Shown: positions 34,433 to 43,342, numbered from the stretch's first letter. The stretch: 64,000 nt of DNA from Caulobacter sp. UNC279MFTsu5.1 (GCF_900114015.1 NZ_FORN01000034.1:1-64000); one strand, 5' to 3'. The notes: a model not told the origin generated them from the sequence alone. Numbers and translations are program-made.

Positions 34433-35428
34433 ATGACCACATCTTCCAGCGACCAGGACGGCGCCTCGCGGCGCGGCGTCGTCACCAGCGGCCTGAGCCT
34501 GGCCCTCGTGGCGGCCCTGCCGTCCCTCGCGCCGACCCCATCGTCCGCGGCGACGCCCAAGGCCTCGCCCAAATCTCCAGGAGACACGAAAATGAGCAGC
34601 GGCTTCGTCACCACCAAGGACGGCACGCAGATCTTCTACAAGGACTGGGGTCCCAAGACCGCCCAGCCGATCGTGTTCCACCATGGCTGGCCGCTCAGCG
34701 CCGACGACTGGGACGCCCAGATGATGTTCTTCCTGGGCGAGGGCTTCCGGGTCATCGCCCACGACCGTCGCGGCCACGGCCGGTCCACCCAGACCGACAC
34801 CGGCAACGAGATGGACACCTATGCCGCCGACGTCATCGCCCTGACCGACCACCTGGACCTGAAGAACGCCGTCCACGTCGGCCACTCGACCGGCGGCGGC
34901 GAGGCCATCCACTACGCGGCGCGCGCCAAGCCGGGCCGCGTGGCCAAGGTGGTGCTGATCGGCGCCGTGCCGCCGATCATGGTCAAGTCCGACAAGAACC
35001 CGGGCGGCCTGCCGATCGAGGTGTTCGACGGCTTCCGCGCCGCCCAGAACGCCAACCGCGCCCAGTTCTTCCACGACGTCGCGGCCGGTCCGTTCTACGG
35101 CTACAACCGTCCGGGCGCGAAGGTCTCGCCGGCCACCGTCGAGAACTGGTGGCGCCAGGGCATGATGGGCGGCGCCAAGGCCCACTACGACTGCATCAAG
35201 GCCTTCTCGGAAACCGACTTCACCGACGACCTCAAGTCGGTCGACGTGCCGGTGCTGCTGATGCACGGCGAGGACGACCAGATCGTGCCGATCGAGGACT
35301 CGGCCAAGCTGGGCATCAAGCTGCTGAAGCACGGCACGCTGAAAACCTATCCGGGCCTGCCGCACGGCATGTGCACCACCCACCCGGAGATCATCAATCC
35401 GGACCTGCTGGCCTTCATCAAGGCGTAG
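34433..35428 (+). CDS. Tat-exported alpha/beta hydrolase (cofactor-free haloperoxidase-like)
   Basis: A 331-residue alpha/beta hydrolase with an N-terminal twin-arginine signal ([20 protein letters not shown]). The catalytic triad is apparent: nucleophile S152 in VGHSTGGGE, Asp in [10 protein letters not shown] and His in [10 protein letters not shown]. The sequence is of the non-haem chloroperoxidase/arylesterase type ([26 protein letters not shown]). Export distinguishes it from most cytoplasmic members. Physiological substrate unknown, most likely an ester. Monocistronic: 130 bp after DUF6445 and followed by a terminator. Confidence 0.92.
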   Translation: MTTSSSDQDGASRRGVVTSGLSLALVAALPSLAPTPSSAATPKASPKSPGDTKMSSGFVTTKDGTQIFYKDWGPKTAQPIVFHHGWPLSADDWDAQMMFFLGEGFRVIAHDRRGHGRSTQTDTGNEMDTYAADVIALTDHLDLKNAVHVGHSTGGGEAIHYAARAKPGRVAKVVLIGAVPPIMVKSDKNPGGLPIEVFDGFRAAQNANRAQFFHDVAAGPFYGYNRPGAKVSPATVENWWRQGMMGGAKAHYDCIKAFSETDFTDDLKSVDVPVLLMHGEDDQIVPIEDSAKLGIKLLKHGTLKTYPGLPHGMCTTHPEIINPDLLAFIKA

Positions 35429-35449
35429 GGCCTTCCGAATGCCAGGAAG

Positions 35450-35479
35450 GGGCGTCCGCCGATCGGTGGGCGCCCTTTT
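35450..35479 (+). terminator. Rho-independent terminator after the hydrolase gene
   Basis: An 8-bp stem 35450-35457/35468-35475 (one G-T pair), small loop, then TTTT. It lies 22 bp downstream of the hydrolase stop. Confidence 0.8.
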
Positions 35480-35529
35480 CACGTTCGACGGGCTTGCGAA
35501 GAGGCGCGCGATGAGGGCTGTTCGGCGCC

Positions 35530-36300
35530 ATGATCCAGGTCGCGACGGCCCCTTGGGCGCACCTGCCCTTCGACCTGCTGGCCTGGGGCGCGGGGACCGC
35601 CTCGACGGTCGTCGTCTACCGCTGGCGGCTCAAGGGCCAGGTCCAGCCGGTCGCGGCCCGGATCGACGGCGGCTATTTCCTGTTCCTGGCCCTGGGCGCC
35701 ATTCCCGGCGCCTGGCTGGCCGGCTCGTTCAACTCGCTGCGCGAGCACGCCCCGGCCCTGTCGCACAGCGTGGCCGGGGCGCTAGTGGGGGCCATCGCCG
35801 GCGTCGAGCTCTACAAGGCGCTGCGCGGCGTCAGGGGCTCGACCGGCGGGATCTTCGTCGGCTCGTTCAGCCTCGGCGTGGTGATCGGCCGGCTGGGCTG
35901 CTTCTTCGCCGGCCTTGCGGACGACACCTACGGCGCGCCGACCCGCCTGCCCTGGGCGGTCGACCTGGGCGATGGCGTGGGGCGCCATCCCGTCCAGCTC
36001 TACGAGTCCGCCAGCATGGCGCTGTTCCTGGCCGTCTACCTGGCCGGCCTGGCGCGTCGCCAGGACTGGGCCATGCGCCGCGGCTTCTACGTCATGTGCG
36101 GCTGGTACGGCCTGCAGCGGTTCTGCTGGGAGTTCCTAAAGCCCTATCCCAGGTTGATCGGGCCGTTTAACGTCTTCCATCTGCTTTGCCTGGGGCTGGT
36201 GATCTATGGATGGGTCTATTACCGCGCCGACCTGCGGCGAGAGCGCCTCGCGCAAGGTCGCGCCCTACCTGTTCCTGGGCCAGACCACCAGCCTGTGTGA
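35530..36300 (+). CDS. Divergent prolipoprotein diacylglyceryl transferase (Lgt)-like membrane protein
   Basis: A 256-residue protein with about seven membrane helices and the overall Lgt layout. Seen: GRLGCFFAG (120-128) at the Lgt signature, with the essential-type Arg121 kept but the usual Asn and Glu of GRxGNFxNxE replaced by Cys, Ala and Asp; HPVQLYESA (153-161), the second Lgt motif; and a conserved RFCWEFLK near the C-terminus. True Lgt moves diacylglycerol from phosphatidylglycerol to lipoprotein cysteines; here the altered signature argues for another acceptor or lipid reaction. It is the first gene of a tight unit with a radical SAM enzyme. The housekeeping Lgt is presumably elsewhere. 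Confidence 0.82.
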   Translation: MIQVATAPWAHLPFDLLAWGAGTASTVVVYRWRLKGQVQPVAARIDGGYFLFLALGAIPGAWLAGSFNSLREHAPALSHSVAGALVGAIAGVELYKALRGVRGSTGGIFVGSFSLGVVIGRLGCFFAGLADDTYGAPTRLPWAVDLGDGVGRHPVQLYESASMALFLAVYLAGLARRQDWAMRRGFYVMCGWYGLQRFCWEFLKPYPRLIGPFNVFHLLCLGLVIYGWVYYRADLRRERLAQGRALPVPGPDHQPV

Positions 36301-37663
36301 GACCTGCCTGGCGCTGGTCCCGGCCAAGATCATCGCCGAGGGCGAGCGGGTCTACTATCTGAAGCGCTGTCGCGAGCACGGGGTCCAGAAGACCCTGATC
36401 GCCGACGACCTGGCCTATTGGAAGGCCCAGAAGGACTGGCTGAAGCCCGGCGACCGGCCCCTGGCCGTCCAGACCCGCACCGACCATGGCTGCCCCTACG
36501 ACTGCGGCCTGTGCCCGGACCACGAGCAGCATTCCTGCCTGGCGATCCTGGAGATCAACGAAGCCTGCAACCTGACCTGTCCGGTGTGCTTCGCCGGCTC
36601 GTCGACCGGCCTGGACGCCCACCGCCCCCTGGCCGAGGTGGAGCGGATGCTGGACGTCATCGTCGCCTCCGAGGGCGAGCCCGACCTGGTGCAGCTGTCC
36701 GGCGGCGAGCCCACCCTGCATCCGCAGTTCTTCGAGATCCTGTCGGCCGCGCGGGCTCGCCCGATCCGCCACCTGATGATCAACACCAACGGCCTGCGGA
36801 TCGCGCGCGAGCCCGGCTTCGCCGAGCGGCTGGCGACCTATATGCCCAGGTTCGAGGTCTATCTGCAGTTCGACAGCCTCAAGCGCGACGCCCTGATGCA
36901 GCTGCGCGGCGCCGACCTGGTCAAGGTCCGCGCCCAGGCGCTGGAGGCGCTGGAGCGCAACAACATCCCGACCACCCTGGTCGTGACCCTGAAGAAGGGC
37001 GTCAATGACGACGAGATCGCCGACATCGTCCGCCATGCCCTGACCTGGCGCTGCGTGCGCGGCGTGACCTTCCAGCCGATCCAGGACGCCGGCCGCAACG
37101 ACGGCTTCGACGCCCGCGACCACCGCATCGTCCTGACCGAGGTCCGCCGCCGGATCGCCGAGGCCGGGGTCTTCGCCCTGGAGGACCTGATCCCCCTGCC
37201 GTGCAATCCCGACCAGATCTGCATCGGCTACGGCCTGCGCGACGGGGCCGGCGTGGCGCCGGTCACCTCGCTGCTGCCGCGCGAGCTGTTCGTCGCCGCC
37301 GCGCCCAGCACGGTGACGTTCGAGGCCTATCCCGAGCTGCAACGGAAGGTCTTCGACCTGCTGTCGCTGTCCACGGCCCAGGCCGACACCTCCGACAAGC
37401 TGGCGGCCCTGCTGTGCTGCCTGCCCGAGGCCGTCGTGCCCCAGAGCCTGGCCTACGAGCACACTTTCCGCGTGGTGATCTCGCAGTTCCTGGACCGCTA
37501 CAATTTCGACCTGGGGACGGTGAAGCGCTCGTGCGTGCACTTCGTCGAGCCGGACGGGCGGATCATCCCGTTCGACACCTACAACACCTTCTACCGTCCC
37601 GGCGCCGCGGGCGCCCGGGCGCTCGCGCTGGGACAAACACGGGGCCAGGGGAGGGCGACATGA
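36206..37663 (+). CDS. Cysteine-rich radical SAM protein, tetraether-synthase (Tes)/MJ0619-like
   Basis: A 485-residue radical SAM enzyme. The CxxxCxxC cluster site is C121-C125-C128 (EACNLTCPVCFAGS), with GGEP at 166-169. The N-terminus has further cysteines: C31, C34, C55, then the GCPYDCGLCPDHEQHSC block (C96, C100, C103, C111). That block before CNLxCPVC is what I know from the Tes/MJ0619 family, whose archaeal members couple lipid tails to make membrane-spanning lipids. Reaction here is inference; pterin methylation is another suggested activity. The only usable start is ATG 36206, overlapping the Lgt-like gene by 95 bp. It overlaps the next small gene by four. Confidence 0.85.
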   Translation: MDGSITAPTCGESASRKVAPYLFLGQTTSLCETCLALVPAKIIAEGERVYYLKRCREHGVQKTLIADDLAYWKAQKDWLKPGDRPLAVQTRTDHGCPYDCGLCPDHEQHSCLAILEINEACNLTCPVCFAGSSTGLDAHRPLAEVERMLDVIVASEGEPDLVQLSGGEPTLHPQFFEILSAARARPIRHLMINTNGLRIAREPGFAERLATYMPRFEVYLQFDSLKRDALMQLRGADLVKVRAQALEALERNNIPTTLVVTLKKGVNDDEIADIVRHALTWRCVRGVTFQPIQDAGRNDGFDARDHRIVLTEVRRRIAEAGVFALEDLIPLPCNPDQICIGYGLRDGAGVAPVTSLLPRELFVAAAPSTVTFEAYPELQRKVFDLLSLSTAQADTSDKLAALLCCLPEAVVPQSLAYEHTFRVVISQFLDRYNFDLGTVKRSCVHFVEPDGRIIPFDTYNTFYRPGAAGARALALGQTRGQGRAT

Positions 37664-37914
37664 GTTCGGACCAGGACCGGCGCGATCCGGTCGGCAGGCT
37701 GTTCGGCGCGCTGCTGATGGCGGTGGGCGCCTTGATGATGGCCCTGTGCGGCCTGTGCTCGCTGGCCTTCATCGTTTCGATGGTGGGAAGCGGCGGGGGC
37801 GACCTGGGCGGCATGCTGCTGCTGGCCCTGGTCTTCGGCGGCGTGCCGATCGGCGTCGGCTTCGGGATCTTCTGGCTCGGGCGCCGACTCCGAAGGCCTA
37901 AGGCCGATCGCTGA
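37660..37914 (+). CDS. Small two-helix membrane protein
   Basis: An 84-residue protein with two hydrophobic segments (about 14-42 and 50-72), a Gly-rich turn (SGGGDLGG) and a basic C-terminus (RRLRRPKADR). No family recognised. ATG at 37660 overlaps the radical SAM stop (ATGA) and follows GGGGAG, so it belongs to the same operon. It could be an accessory subunit or membrane anchor for the radical SAM/Lgt-like pair. Its 3' end overlaps the convergent GH13 gene by 17 bp. Confidence 0.75.
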   Translation: MSSDQDRRDPVGRLFGALLMAVGALMMALCGLCSLAFIVSMVGSGGGDLGGMLLLALVFGGVPIGVGFGIFWLGRRLRRPKADR

Positions 37915-39562
37915 CGGCCAGGATCGCGAAGTCCCAGCCCGCCAGCGTCACGACCCCGTCCGCGACCTGCGCCGCGCCGAACGCCGCGCCCTCGACCGCC
38001 AGGCCGTCGGGCAGGGCGTAGCGCACCGTCTCGCGGCCGAAGTTCAGCAGCACCACAAGTCCCTCTCCGCGGCGATAGGCGAAGACCTGCGGATGGTCCG
38101 GATCGAGGTCGCGGTAGTCGCCCTCGCGCAGGTCGGCCGAACCGCGCCGGAAGGCGATCAGGTCGCGGGTGTGGGCCAGCACCGAGTCCGGCCGTGCGGC
38201 CTGGTCCTCGGCGTTGATCGTCGCCGCGTTCGGATTGACCGCCAGCCAGGGCTGGCCTGTCGTGAAGCCGCCGTGCGGTCCCGCCGTCCACTGCATCGGC
38301 GTGCGGCTGTTGTCGCGACCCATGGCCCAGGCGTTGGCCAGGTATTCGGCCTCCGACACCCGATGCTTCACGTCGCGCCAGCGGCCGGCCACCTCCAGGT
38401 CGTCGAACTCGTCCAGGGTCTGGAACGGATAGTTGGTCATGCCCAGTTCCTCGCCCTGGTAGAGGAACGGCGTACCGCGCTGGGTCAGGATCAGGGTGTT
38501 GAGGACCTTGGCGGAGCGCTCGACCCAGGCCGGATCGTCGTCGCCGAAATGCGAGACCGAGCGCGGATTGTCGTGGTTGGACAGGAACACCGTGTTCCAG
38601 CCGAACGGCCCGGCCGCCTGATCCAGCTGGGCGTACAGCGCCTTCAGCCGGGGCAGGGTCCAGGACGTCTTGCGCCAGCCGTCGATGTCCATCCGCACGA
38701 TGTCGAAATTGATCACCAGGTCCAGTTCGCGCCGGCGGCTGTCGATCAGGTCGCGGGCCTGGTCGGGCCGCACGCCGAACGCCTCGCCGACGGTCAGGGT
38801 GTCGTAGTGGTCCAGCACCTCGCGGCGCATCTCGCGCAGATGGTCGTGCAGCCGGGGTCCGGCGGCGTAGACGAACTGCGGCGCGCGCAGGTCCTCCGGC
38901 GTCAGGTCCGGCAGGCCGGGCGGCTTGGCGATGAACGGGATGACGTCCATCCGGAAGCCCGACACGCCCTTGTCCAGCCAGAACCGCATCAGGTCGTGGA
39001 CCTCGGCCCGGACCTTGGGGTTCTCCCAGTTCAGGTCCGGCTGCTTGGCGGCGAAATAGTGCAGGTAGTACTGGCCGCTGCCCTCGTCGAAGGTCCAGGC
39101 CGGGCCGCCGAAGAAGGCGCGGTAGTTGTTGGGCGGGCCGCCATCCTTGCCGTCGCGCCAGATGTAGTAGTCGCGGTAGGGGTTGTCGCGGCCCTTGCGG
39201 CTCTCGACGAACCAGGCGTGCTCGTCGCTGCTGTGGTTGACCACCAGGTCGATGATCAGCCGGATGCCCCGCGCCGTCATCCCGGCCAGCATGGCGTCGA
39301 AGTCGGCCATGGTCCCGAACTGGGCCATCACCTTGCGGTAGTCGCGGATGTCGTAGCCGTTGTCGGCGTTGGGGCTGTCGAAGTGCGGGCTGAGCCAGAC
39401 CACGTCGACCCCCAGGGCCTGCAGATAGTCCAGCTTCGCCGTGATCCCCGGCAGGTCGCCCACCCCGTCGCCGTTGGTGTCGAGGAACGAGCGCGGATAG
39501 ATCTGGTAGACGACCGCGTCCTTCCACCAGGGGCGGGGAGGGGAGGTTGGATCGGCGCTCAC
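37898..39562 (-). CDS. GH13 alpha-glucosidase (oligo-1,6-glucosidase-like)
   Basis: A 554-residue cytoplasmic alpha-amylase-family enzyme. It begins WWKDAVVYQIYPRSFLDTNG. The four GH13 regions are visible: DLVVNHSSD, GFRMDV with nucleophile D206, TVGEAF with acid/base E260, and FLSNHDNPR with D331. The type is close to alpha-glucosidase/oligo-1,6-glucosidase, which hydrolyse maltose- or isomaltose-type oligosaccharides. No signal peptide. It stands alone here; no maltose transporter is next to it. Length and C-terminal beta domain (VFAYRRGEGLVVLLNFGRE) are normal. Confidence 0.94.
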   Translation of the reverse strand: MSADPTSPPRPWWKDAVVYQIYPRSFLDTNGDGVGDLPGITAKLDYLQALGVDVVWLSPHFDSPNADNGYDIRDYRKVMAQFGTMADFDAMLAGMTARGIRLIIDLVVNHSSDEHAWFVESRKGRDNPYRDYYIWRDGKDGGPPNNYRAFFGGPAWTFDEGSGQYYLHYFAAKQPDLNWENPKVRAEVHDLMRFWLDKGVSGFRMDVIPFIAKPPGLPDLTPEDLRAPQFVYAAGPRLHDHLREMRREVLDHYDTLTVGEAFGVRPDQARDLIDSRRRELDLVINFDIVRMDIDGWRKTSWTLPRLKALYAQLDQAAGPFGWNTVFLSNHDNPRSVSHFGDDDPAWVERSAKVLNTLILTQRGTPFLYQGEELGMTNYPFQTLDEFDDLEVAGRWRDVKHRVSEAEYLANAWAMGRDNSRTPMQWTAGPHGGFTTGQPWLAVNPNAATINAEDQAARPDSVLAHTRDLIAFRRGSADLREGDYRDLDPDHPQVFAYRRGEGLVVLLNFGRETVRYALPDGLAVEGAAFGAAQVADGVVTLAGWDFAILAVSDRP

Positions 39563-39684
39563 GACAGGACTCCGCTCAGGCGACTCGCATCGACGCTAGC
39601 CGGCCGGCGCGCGGCTGGCGACCGCCTTCGGCTCGCGGGCGGCCGCCTGCTGGACGAGTTCCGCGCGCCGGCGCCAGGGCGGGG

Positions 39685-40314
39685 ATGCTCCAGATCGTTC
39701 GTCGTCGATGGCGGGTCTTCTCGGCGGCTCAAGCTGGCGGGGCGTTCGCGGGCGGGGCTTGGCGGCGGATATCGGCGGGAGCGTGGAAGGGGGAAGCGGC
39801 CCTGGACCTGCAGGTCCTAGCCAACATCGCACGCGGAGCCCGGCCCGGGATCGCAGCGCCAAACGGCAGGCGCGCGACGCTGTCCTACGACAGCACCAGC
39901 TTCACCTATGTGATGATGGACGGCGCCATTGTCGTCTTCCTCAAATCCCTGGCCAACTCCTGCACGTCAAAGGCTGACAGCGGACACGTGAGCACCATCA
40001 TCCGTCCGTCTGGCTTCAACTACTACGCCTACAACCTTTGCATCCCGAGCGGCCAGGACTGCACCAACGTTCCCGCCCACGGGTTGCTCTCGGTGGCGAG
40101 CAGTCTCGGCTATCAAATTCGCTATCCCTGGACGACCCCGACGGCCGCCGACAGAAAAAATGGCAAGTCATTTTTATTAGTGGAAGCTTGCGCCTCGTTT
40201 CTGGCGAGATGCGGATGGCGTGCCGGGTCAGTTCTCGCCAAGAAGTCGCGAAAAACCGGCCTCGCGATAAACGTGAAGATCATCGCTCTCCCGCACGCAC
40301 GCGATTGGTATTGA
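39685..40314 (+). pseudogene. Possible decayed gene or fragment upstream of the GH74 gene
   Basis: The 850-bp gap between the GH13 and GH74 genes holds an open frame from ATG 39685. Its middle part (about 39870-40155, SYDSTSFTYVMMDGAIVVFL through PAHGLLSVASSLGYQIRYPW) has strong C/G in third positions, as expected for a real gene here. The flanks do not: the 5' part is Arg/Ala-rich like noise, and the 3' part becomes A/T-rich after the run of A at 40155. No family recognised. I read it as a remnant, but an intact short gene is possible. Confidence 0.3.
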
Positions 40315-40344
40315 TTTTATATATGTTATTTGGTTTTGGTATTG
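40305..40344. promoter_or_regulatory. AT-rich promoter with direct repeats upstream of the GH74 gene
   Basis: TTGGTATTG occurs at 40305-40313 and again at 40336-40344, 31 bp apart (about three helical turns), flanking a TTTTATATATGTTATT stretch that is the most AT-rich sequence of the window. TTGGTAT is also found near the nag receptor. Probable promoter/operator; regulator unknown. Confidence 0.4.
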
Positions 40345-40411
40345 CAATTAACAGTCCACGCGACCGCGCAACGAACACGGCGCGGATCAAGGCGTGAAGG
40401 GGGGAATTGCT

Positions 40412-42619
40412 ATGAAGATCCGGGCTCTCGGCGCCGGCTTGGCCGCCGCCGCGACGACTTTCTGCTTGGCCAACGCGGCCAACGCGGCGGACGCGGCCTA
40501 CAGCTGGCGCACCGTACCGTGGGGCGGCGGGGGTTATGTCGACGGCTTCGTTTATCACCCGAAGGTCAAGGACCTCCTCTACACCCGCACGGATGTCGGC
40601 GGCGCCTACCGTTACGATTTCGCCGCCAAGCGCTGGATCCCGCTGCTCGATAGCCTGAGCCACGCCGAGGGGGACCTGGCCGGCATCCTCAGCATCGCGG
40701 TCGACCCCAATGATTCCAACAAGCTCTACCTGGCGTGCGGACTCTATCTGGGACAGTGGGCCCGCACCGCGGCGGTGCTGCGCTCGGACGACCGGGGCGC
40801 GACCTGGAACAAGACCGAACTGACCATCCGGCTCGGTGGAAATGCCGACGGGCGCGGCGCGGGCGAACGCCTGCAAGTCGACCCGAACCTGGGCGACGTC
40901 CTGTTCCTCGGCTCCAACGAGAACGGCCTGTGGAAGAGCGCGGACGGCGCCAAGACCTTCAGCAAGGCAGGAGGCTTCCCGGGCGCCAACGTGTCCCTGG
41001 TGCTGATCGACCCGAACTCCGGCGCCAAGGGCTCGCCCAGCCAGACGATCTATGTGGGGGCGGGTCATGTGGGCGCCGGCGACGACAAGGGCGGCCTCTG
41101 GGTCAGCCGGGACGGGGGCGCGAGTTTCGCCCTCGTCCCCGGCGCGCCCCGGCAGACGCCGCAGCACGCGGTGTTCGGCCCCGACGGCTTCCTCTACGTC
41201 ACCTTCGCCGCCGGCGACGGCAAGTCCAAGTCCGATCTCAATCCCAGTAACGTCGCGGTCGGCGGAGTCTGGAAGATGGACCTCAAGACCGGCAAGGGGA
41301 AGGACATCTCGCCCATTCAGCCGATCCTCGGCCAGCGGCAATTCGGCTATTCCGGCATCGACGTCGACCCCGGCCATCCGGGCACGATCGTGGCCTCCAC
41401 CATCGACCGCTGGTGGCCCGAGCCCGACGATATCTTCCTGTCGAGGGACGGGGGCGCGCACTGGACGGCGCTGCGCGCGAAGTCGCGTTTCGTCACGCGC
41501 TTCCCGTGGCGCGAGGGCGAGGTGATGGGCAGCTGGCTTTCCGACGTCAAGCTCAACCCGTTCAATCCGGATGAACTGATCTACGGCACCGGCGGCGGCG
41601 TGTGGATGACCCGCAATTTGTCGGCGGCGGACTCCGGCAAGACGGTCGAGTTCGACTTCGCCGACGACAACCTCGAGGAAACAGCGATCATTCAGATGGT
41701 GTCGCCGCCGGCCGGCGCGACGCTGATGGCGGCCCTGGGCGACGTGGCGGGGGGGAGCTGGGACGACGTGACCAAGTCGCCGCCGGCCTCCGGGCTCTTC
41801 ACCGGCCCGAGCCATCGGTCGGTGGATGTGGCCTGGCTGAAGCCCGCCTTCGTTGCGCGCTCGCTGGACGCCAAGCCCTACGGTTTCTATTCCGAGGATG
41901 GCGGATTGGCCTGGAAAGCCTTCCCCTCGTCGCCGCCCTACACGCCCCAGGATGCTCAGGGGAACTGGCGCTCCATCGGCAAGCTCGCCGTCTCCGCCGA
42001 GGCGACCTCGATCGTCTGGACCATGCCGCGGGACAAGGGCTACTACTCCTTCGACAAGGGCAAGACCTGGACGCCGGCGGCCGGCTGGCCGCAGGACGCC
42101 GACGGCAAGGTCGTCCCGGTGGCCGACAGAGCCGTCGACGGGGTCTTCTATGTCCACGACGGCGCGGGCGGGCAGATCCTGATCAGCGTCGACGGGGGCA
42201 AGAGCTTCAAACCGGTGATCAAGGGCATTCCTCCCGTCCCCGGTTGGAACGACTCCGAGCTCGCCGTGGTCCCCGGACGCGCGCGCGACCTGTGGCTGGC
42301 CGGGCCGTTCGGCCTGCTCCATTCGGCGGAAGCCGCCAAACCGCTGGCCGGCATAAAAGGAGTCGACGAGGCTTGGCACATCGGCTTCGGCAAGGCCCCG
42401 CCCAACCAGACCTATCCCGCGGTCTACCTGGCGGGGAAGATCAAGGGCCAGACCGGCATCTGGCGCTCCGATGACGAGGGCAAGAACTGGGTGCGCATCA
42501 ACGATGATGTCCATCGGTTCAACGACGGCGGCGTGCTCGCCGGCGACCCGCTCGAGTACGGAACGGTCTATGTCGCGCGCGGCGCCGGCGGCATCGTGGC
42601 GGGCAAGATCGCGCAATAG
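40412..42619 (+). CDS. GH74 xyloglucan-hydrolysing enzyme
   Basis: A 735-residue secreted glycosidase with a signal peptide (IRALGAGLAAAATTFCLANA). The fold is a tandem pair of seven-bladed propellers; sortilin-like repeats such as SxDxGxxW are visible (LRSDDRGATW, VSRDGGASF, LSRDGGAHW, ISVDGGKSF, RSDDEGKNW). The catalytic Asp of GH74 is expected in YTRTDVGGAYRYD, and the second in AALGDVAGGSWDD. The family cleaves the glucan backbone of xyloglucan. Start ATG 40412 follows AGGGGGG. No xylosidase or transporter is adjacent. Flanking fragments and the AT-rich promoter suggest acquisition by transfer. Confidence 0.9.
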   Translation: MKIRALGAGLAAAATTFCLANAANAADAAYSWRTVPWGGGGYVDGFVYHPKVKDLLYTRTDVGGAYRYDFAAKRWIPLLDSLSHAEGDLAGILSIAVDPNDSNKLYLACGLYLGQWARTAAVLRSDDRGATWNKTELTIRLGGNADGRGAGERLQVDPNLGDVLFLGSNENGLWKSADGAKTFSKAGGFPGANVSLVLIDPNSGAKGSPSQTIYVGAGHVGAGDDKGGLWVSRDGGASFALVPGAPRQTPQHAVFGPDGFLYVTFAAGDGKSKSDLNPSNVAVGGVWKMDLKTGKGKDISPIQPILGQRQFGYSGIDVDPGHPGTIVASTIDRWWPEPDDIFLSRDGGAHWTALRAKSRFVTRFPWREGEVMGSWLSDVKLNPFNPDELIYGTGGGVWMTRNLSAADSGKTVEFDFADDNLEETAIIQMVSPPAGATLMAALGDVAGGSWDDVTKSPPASGLFTGPSHRSVDVAWLKPAFVARSLDAKPYGFYSEDGGLAWKAFPSSPPYTPQDAQGNWRSIGKLAVSAEATSIVWTMPRDKGYYSFDKGKTWTPAAGWPQDADGKVVPVADRAVDGVFYVHDGAGGQILISVDGGKSFKPVIKGIPPVPGWNDSELAVVPGRARDLWLAGPFGLLHSAEAAKPLAGIKGVDEAWHIGFGKAPPNQTYPAVYLAGKIKGQTGIWRSDDEGKNWVRINDDVHRFNDGGVLAGDPLEYGTVYVARGAGGIVAGKIAQ

Positions 42620-42903
42620 CCAGCCGAAAGAGCGCGTCTAGGGCGGGTTGAGATTTCTGTGAATCGGTGGATTCCCAAATCGGCCGAGGTCTGATTCAAG
42701 CTTATGACAAGGGTCACTTCGAGATCTTGCCGGATTTGTATTCCGAGATCCTTGGTGGCCTGCAGGGTCTCCAACTGCAAACCGATTACGCGGTTTAGCT
42801 TCGCATTGATCTCCTTGAGTTCGGCGGTCTGGCCAAAGCCGTTGTAGGCGCTGATCGCGCCGAACACCCCGGAACCCACGCCTGCGGTCGCGGCTATGTC
42901 CAC
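42568..42903 (-). CDS. Hypothetical protein, probably 3'-truncated by the GH74 segment
   Basis: A 111-codon frame with GTG start, beginning MDIAATAGVGSGVFGAISAY, then a coiled-coil-like helix (QTAELKEINAKLNRVIGLQL). The first 80 or so codons look coding. The last part runs antisense into the end of the GH74 gene (52-bp overlap) and reads like noise, so the true 3' end was probably lost. It follows the GNAT gene by 13 bp. No family recognised. Confidence 0.4.
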   Translation of the reverse strand: MDIAATAGVGSGVFGAISAYNGFGQTAELKEINAKLNRVIGLQLETLQATKDLGIQIRQDLEVTLVISLNQTSADLGIHRFTEISTRPRRALSAGYCAILPATMPPAPRAT

Positions 42904-42916
42904 GACCGGCGGCAGG

Positions 42917-43342
42917 TCAGAGCTTGTAGGAGAACATCACAATCGGCTCGGCCGTGGCGCCCCGACTTTCGTAGAGGGCGAGAGCGGCATTGTTCTCGGT
43001 GTCCGTAACGATCCACGCCTGGCGGCATTCCAGCGTTTTGCCCCATGCCAACACTTCGTCGACAAGGCGTCGCGCCACACCACGTCGCTGGAACGGCGGA
43101 GCCACGCCCAGATTGTCGATGTAGACGTCCGATGCTTGATCGGGGTGGCGGTGAACATAGGCCGCGACCTGGCCGATAACCTGCTTTCCGCAAACCGCGA
43201 TGATCATCAGGTGCCCCGGCGACTCCAAATAGGTTGCAAGCCGTTGGGCGTTAATTTCCTCGTCGAAGACCTCTTCCGCGATGTTCTCAAGCAGCCCGGC
43301 GGTATCTCGCGTGAGGCGACACGTTGTGATCACTTCCGGCAT
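42917..43342 (-). CDS. GNAT acetyltransferase, AAC(3)-I-like
   Basis: A 141-residue N-acetyltransferase. The acetyl-CoA pyrophosphate loop appears in VAPPFQRRGVARRLVDEVLA, preceded by DVYIDNLGV and followed by the helix-strand NNAALALYESRGA. The general pattern resembles the AAC(3)-I branch of GNAT proteins, but that does not prove an aminoglycoside substrate; many such proteins act on other amines. Cytoplasmic. It lies in the accessory region between a truncated gene and the prfH pseudogene. Confidence 0.85.
   Translation of the reverse strand: MPEVITTCRLTRDTAGLLENIAEEVFDEEINAQRLATYLESPGHLMIIAVCGKQVIGQVAAYVHRHPDQASDVYIDNLGVAPPFQRRGVARRLVDEVLAWGKTLECRQAWIVTDTENNAALALYESRGATAEPIVMFSYKL

Noticed and set aside
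42917..43342. Calling the GNAT protein an aminoglycoside-resistance enzyme
   Set aside because: Similarity to AAC(3)-I is only at fold and motif level; substrate cannot be inferred.
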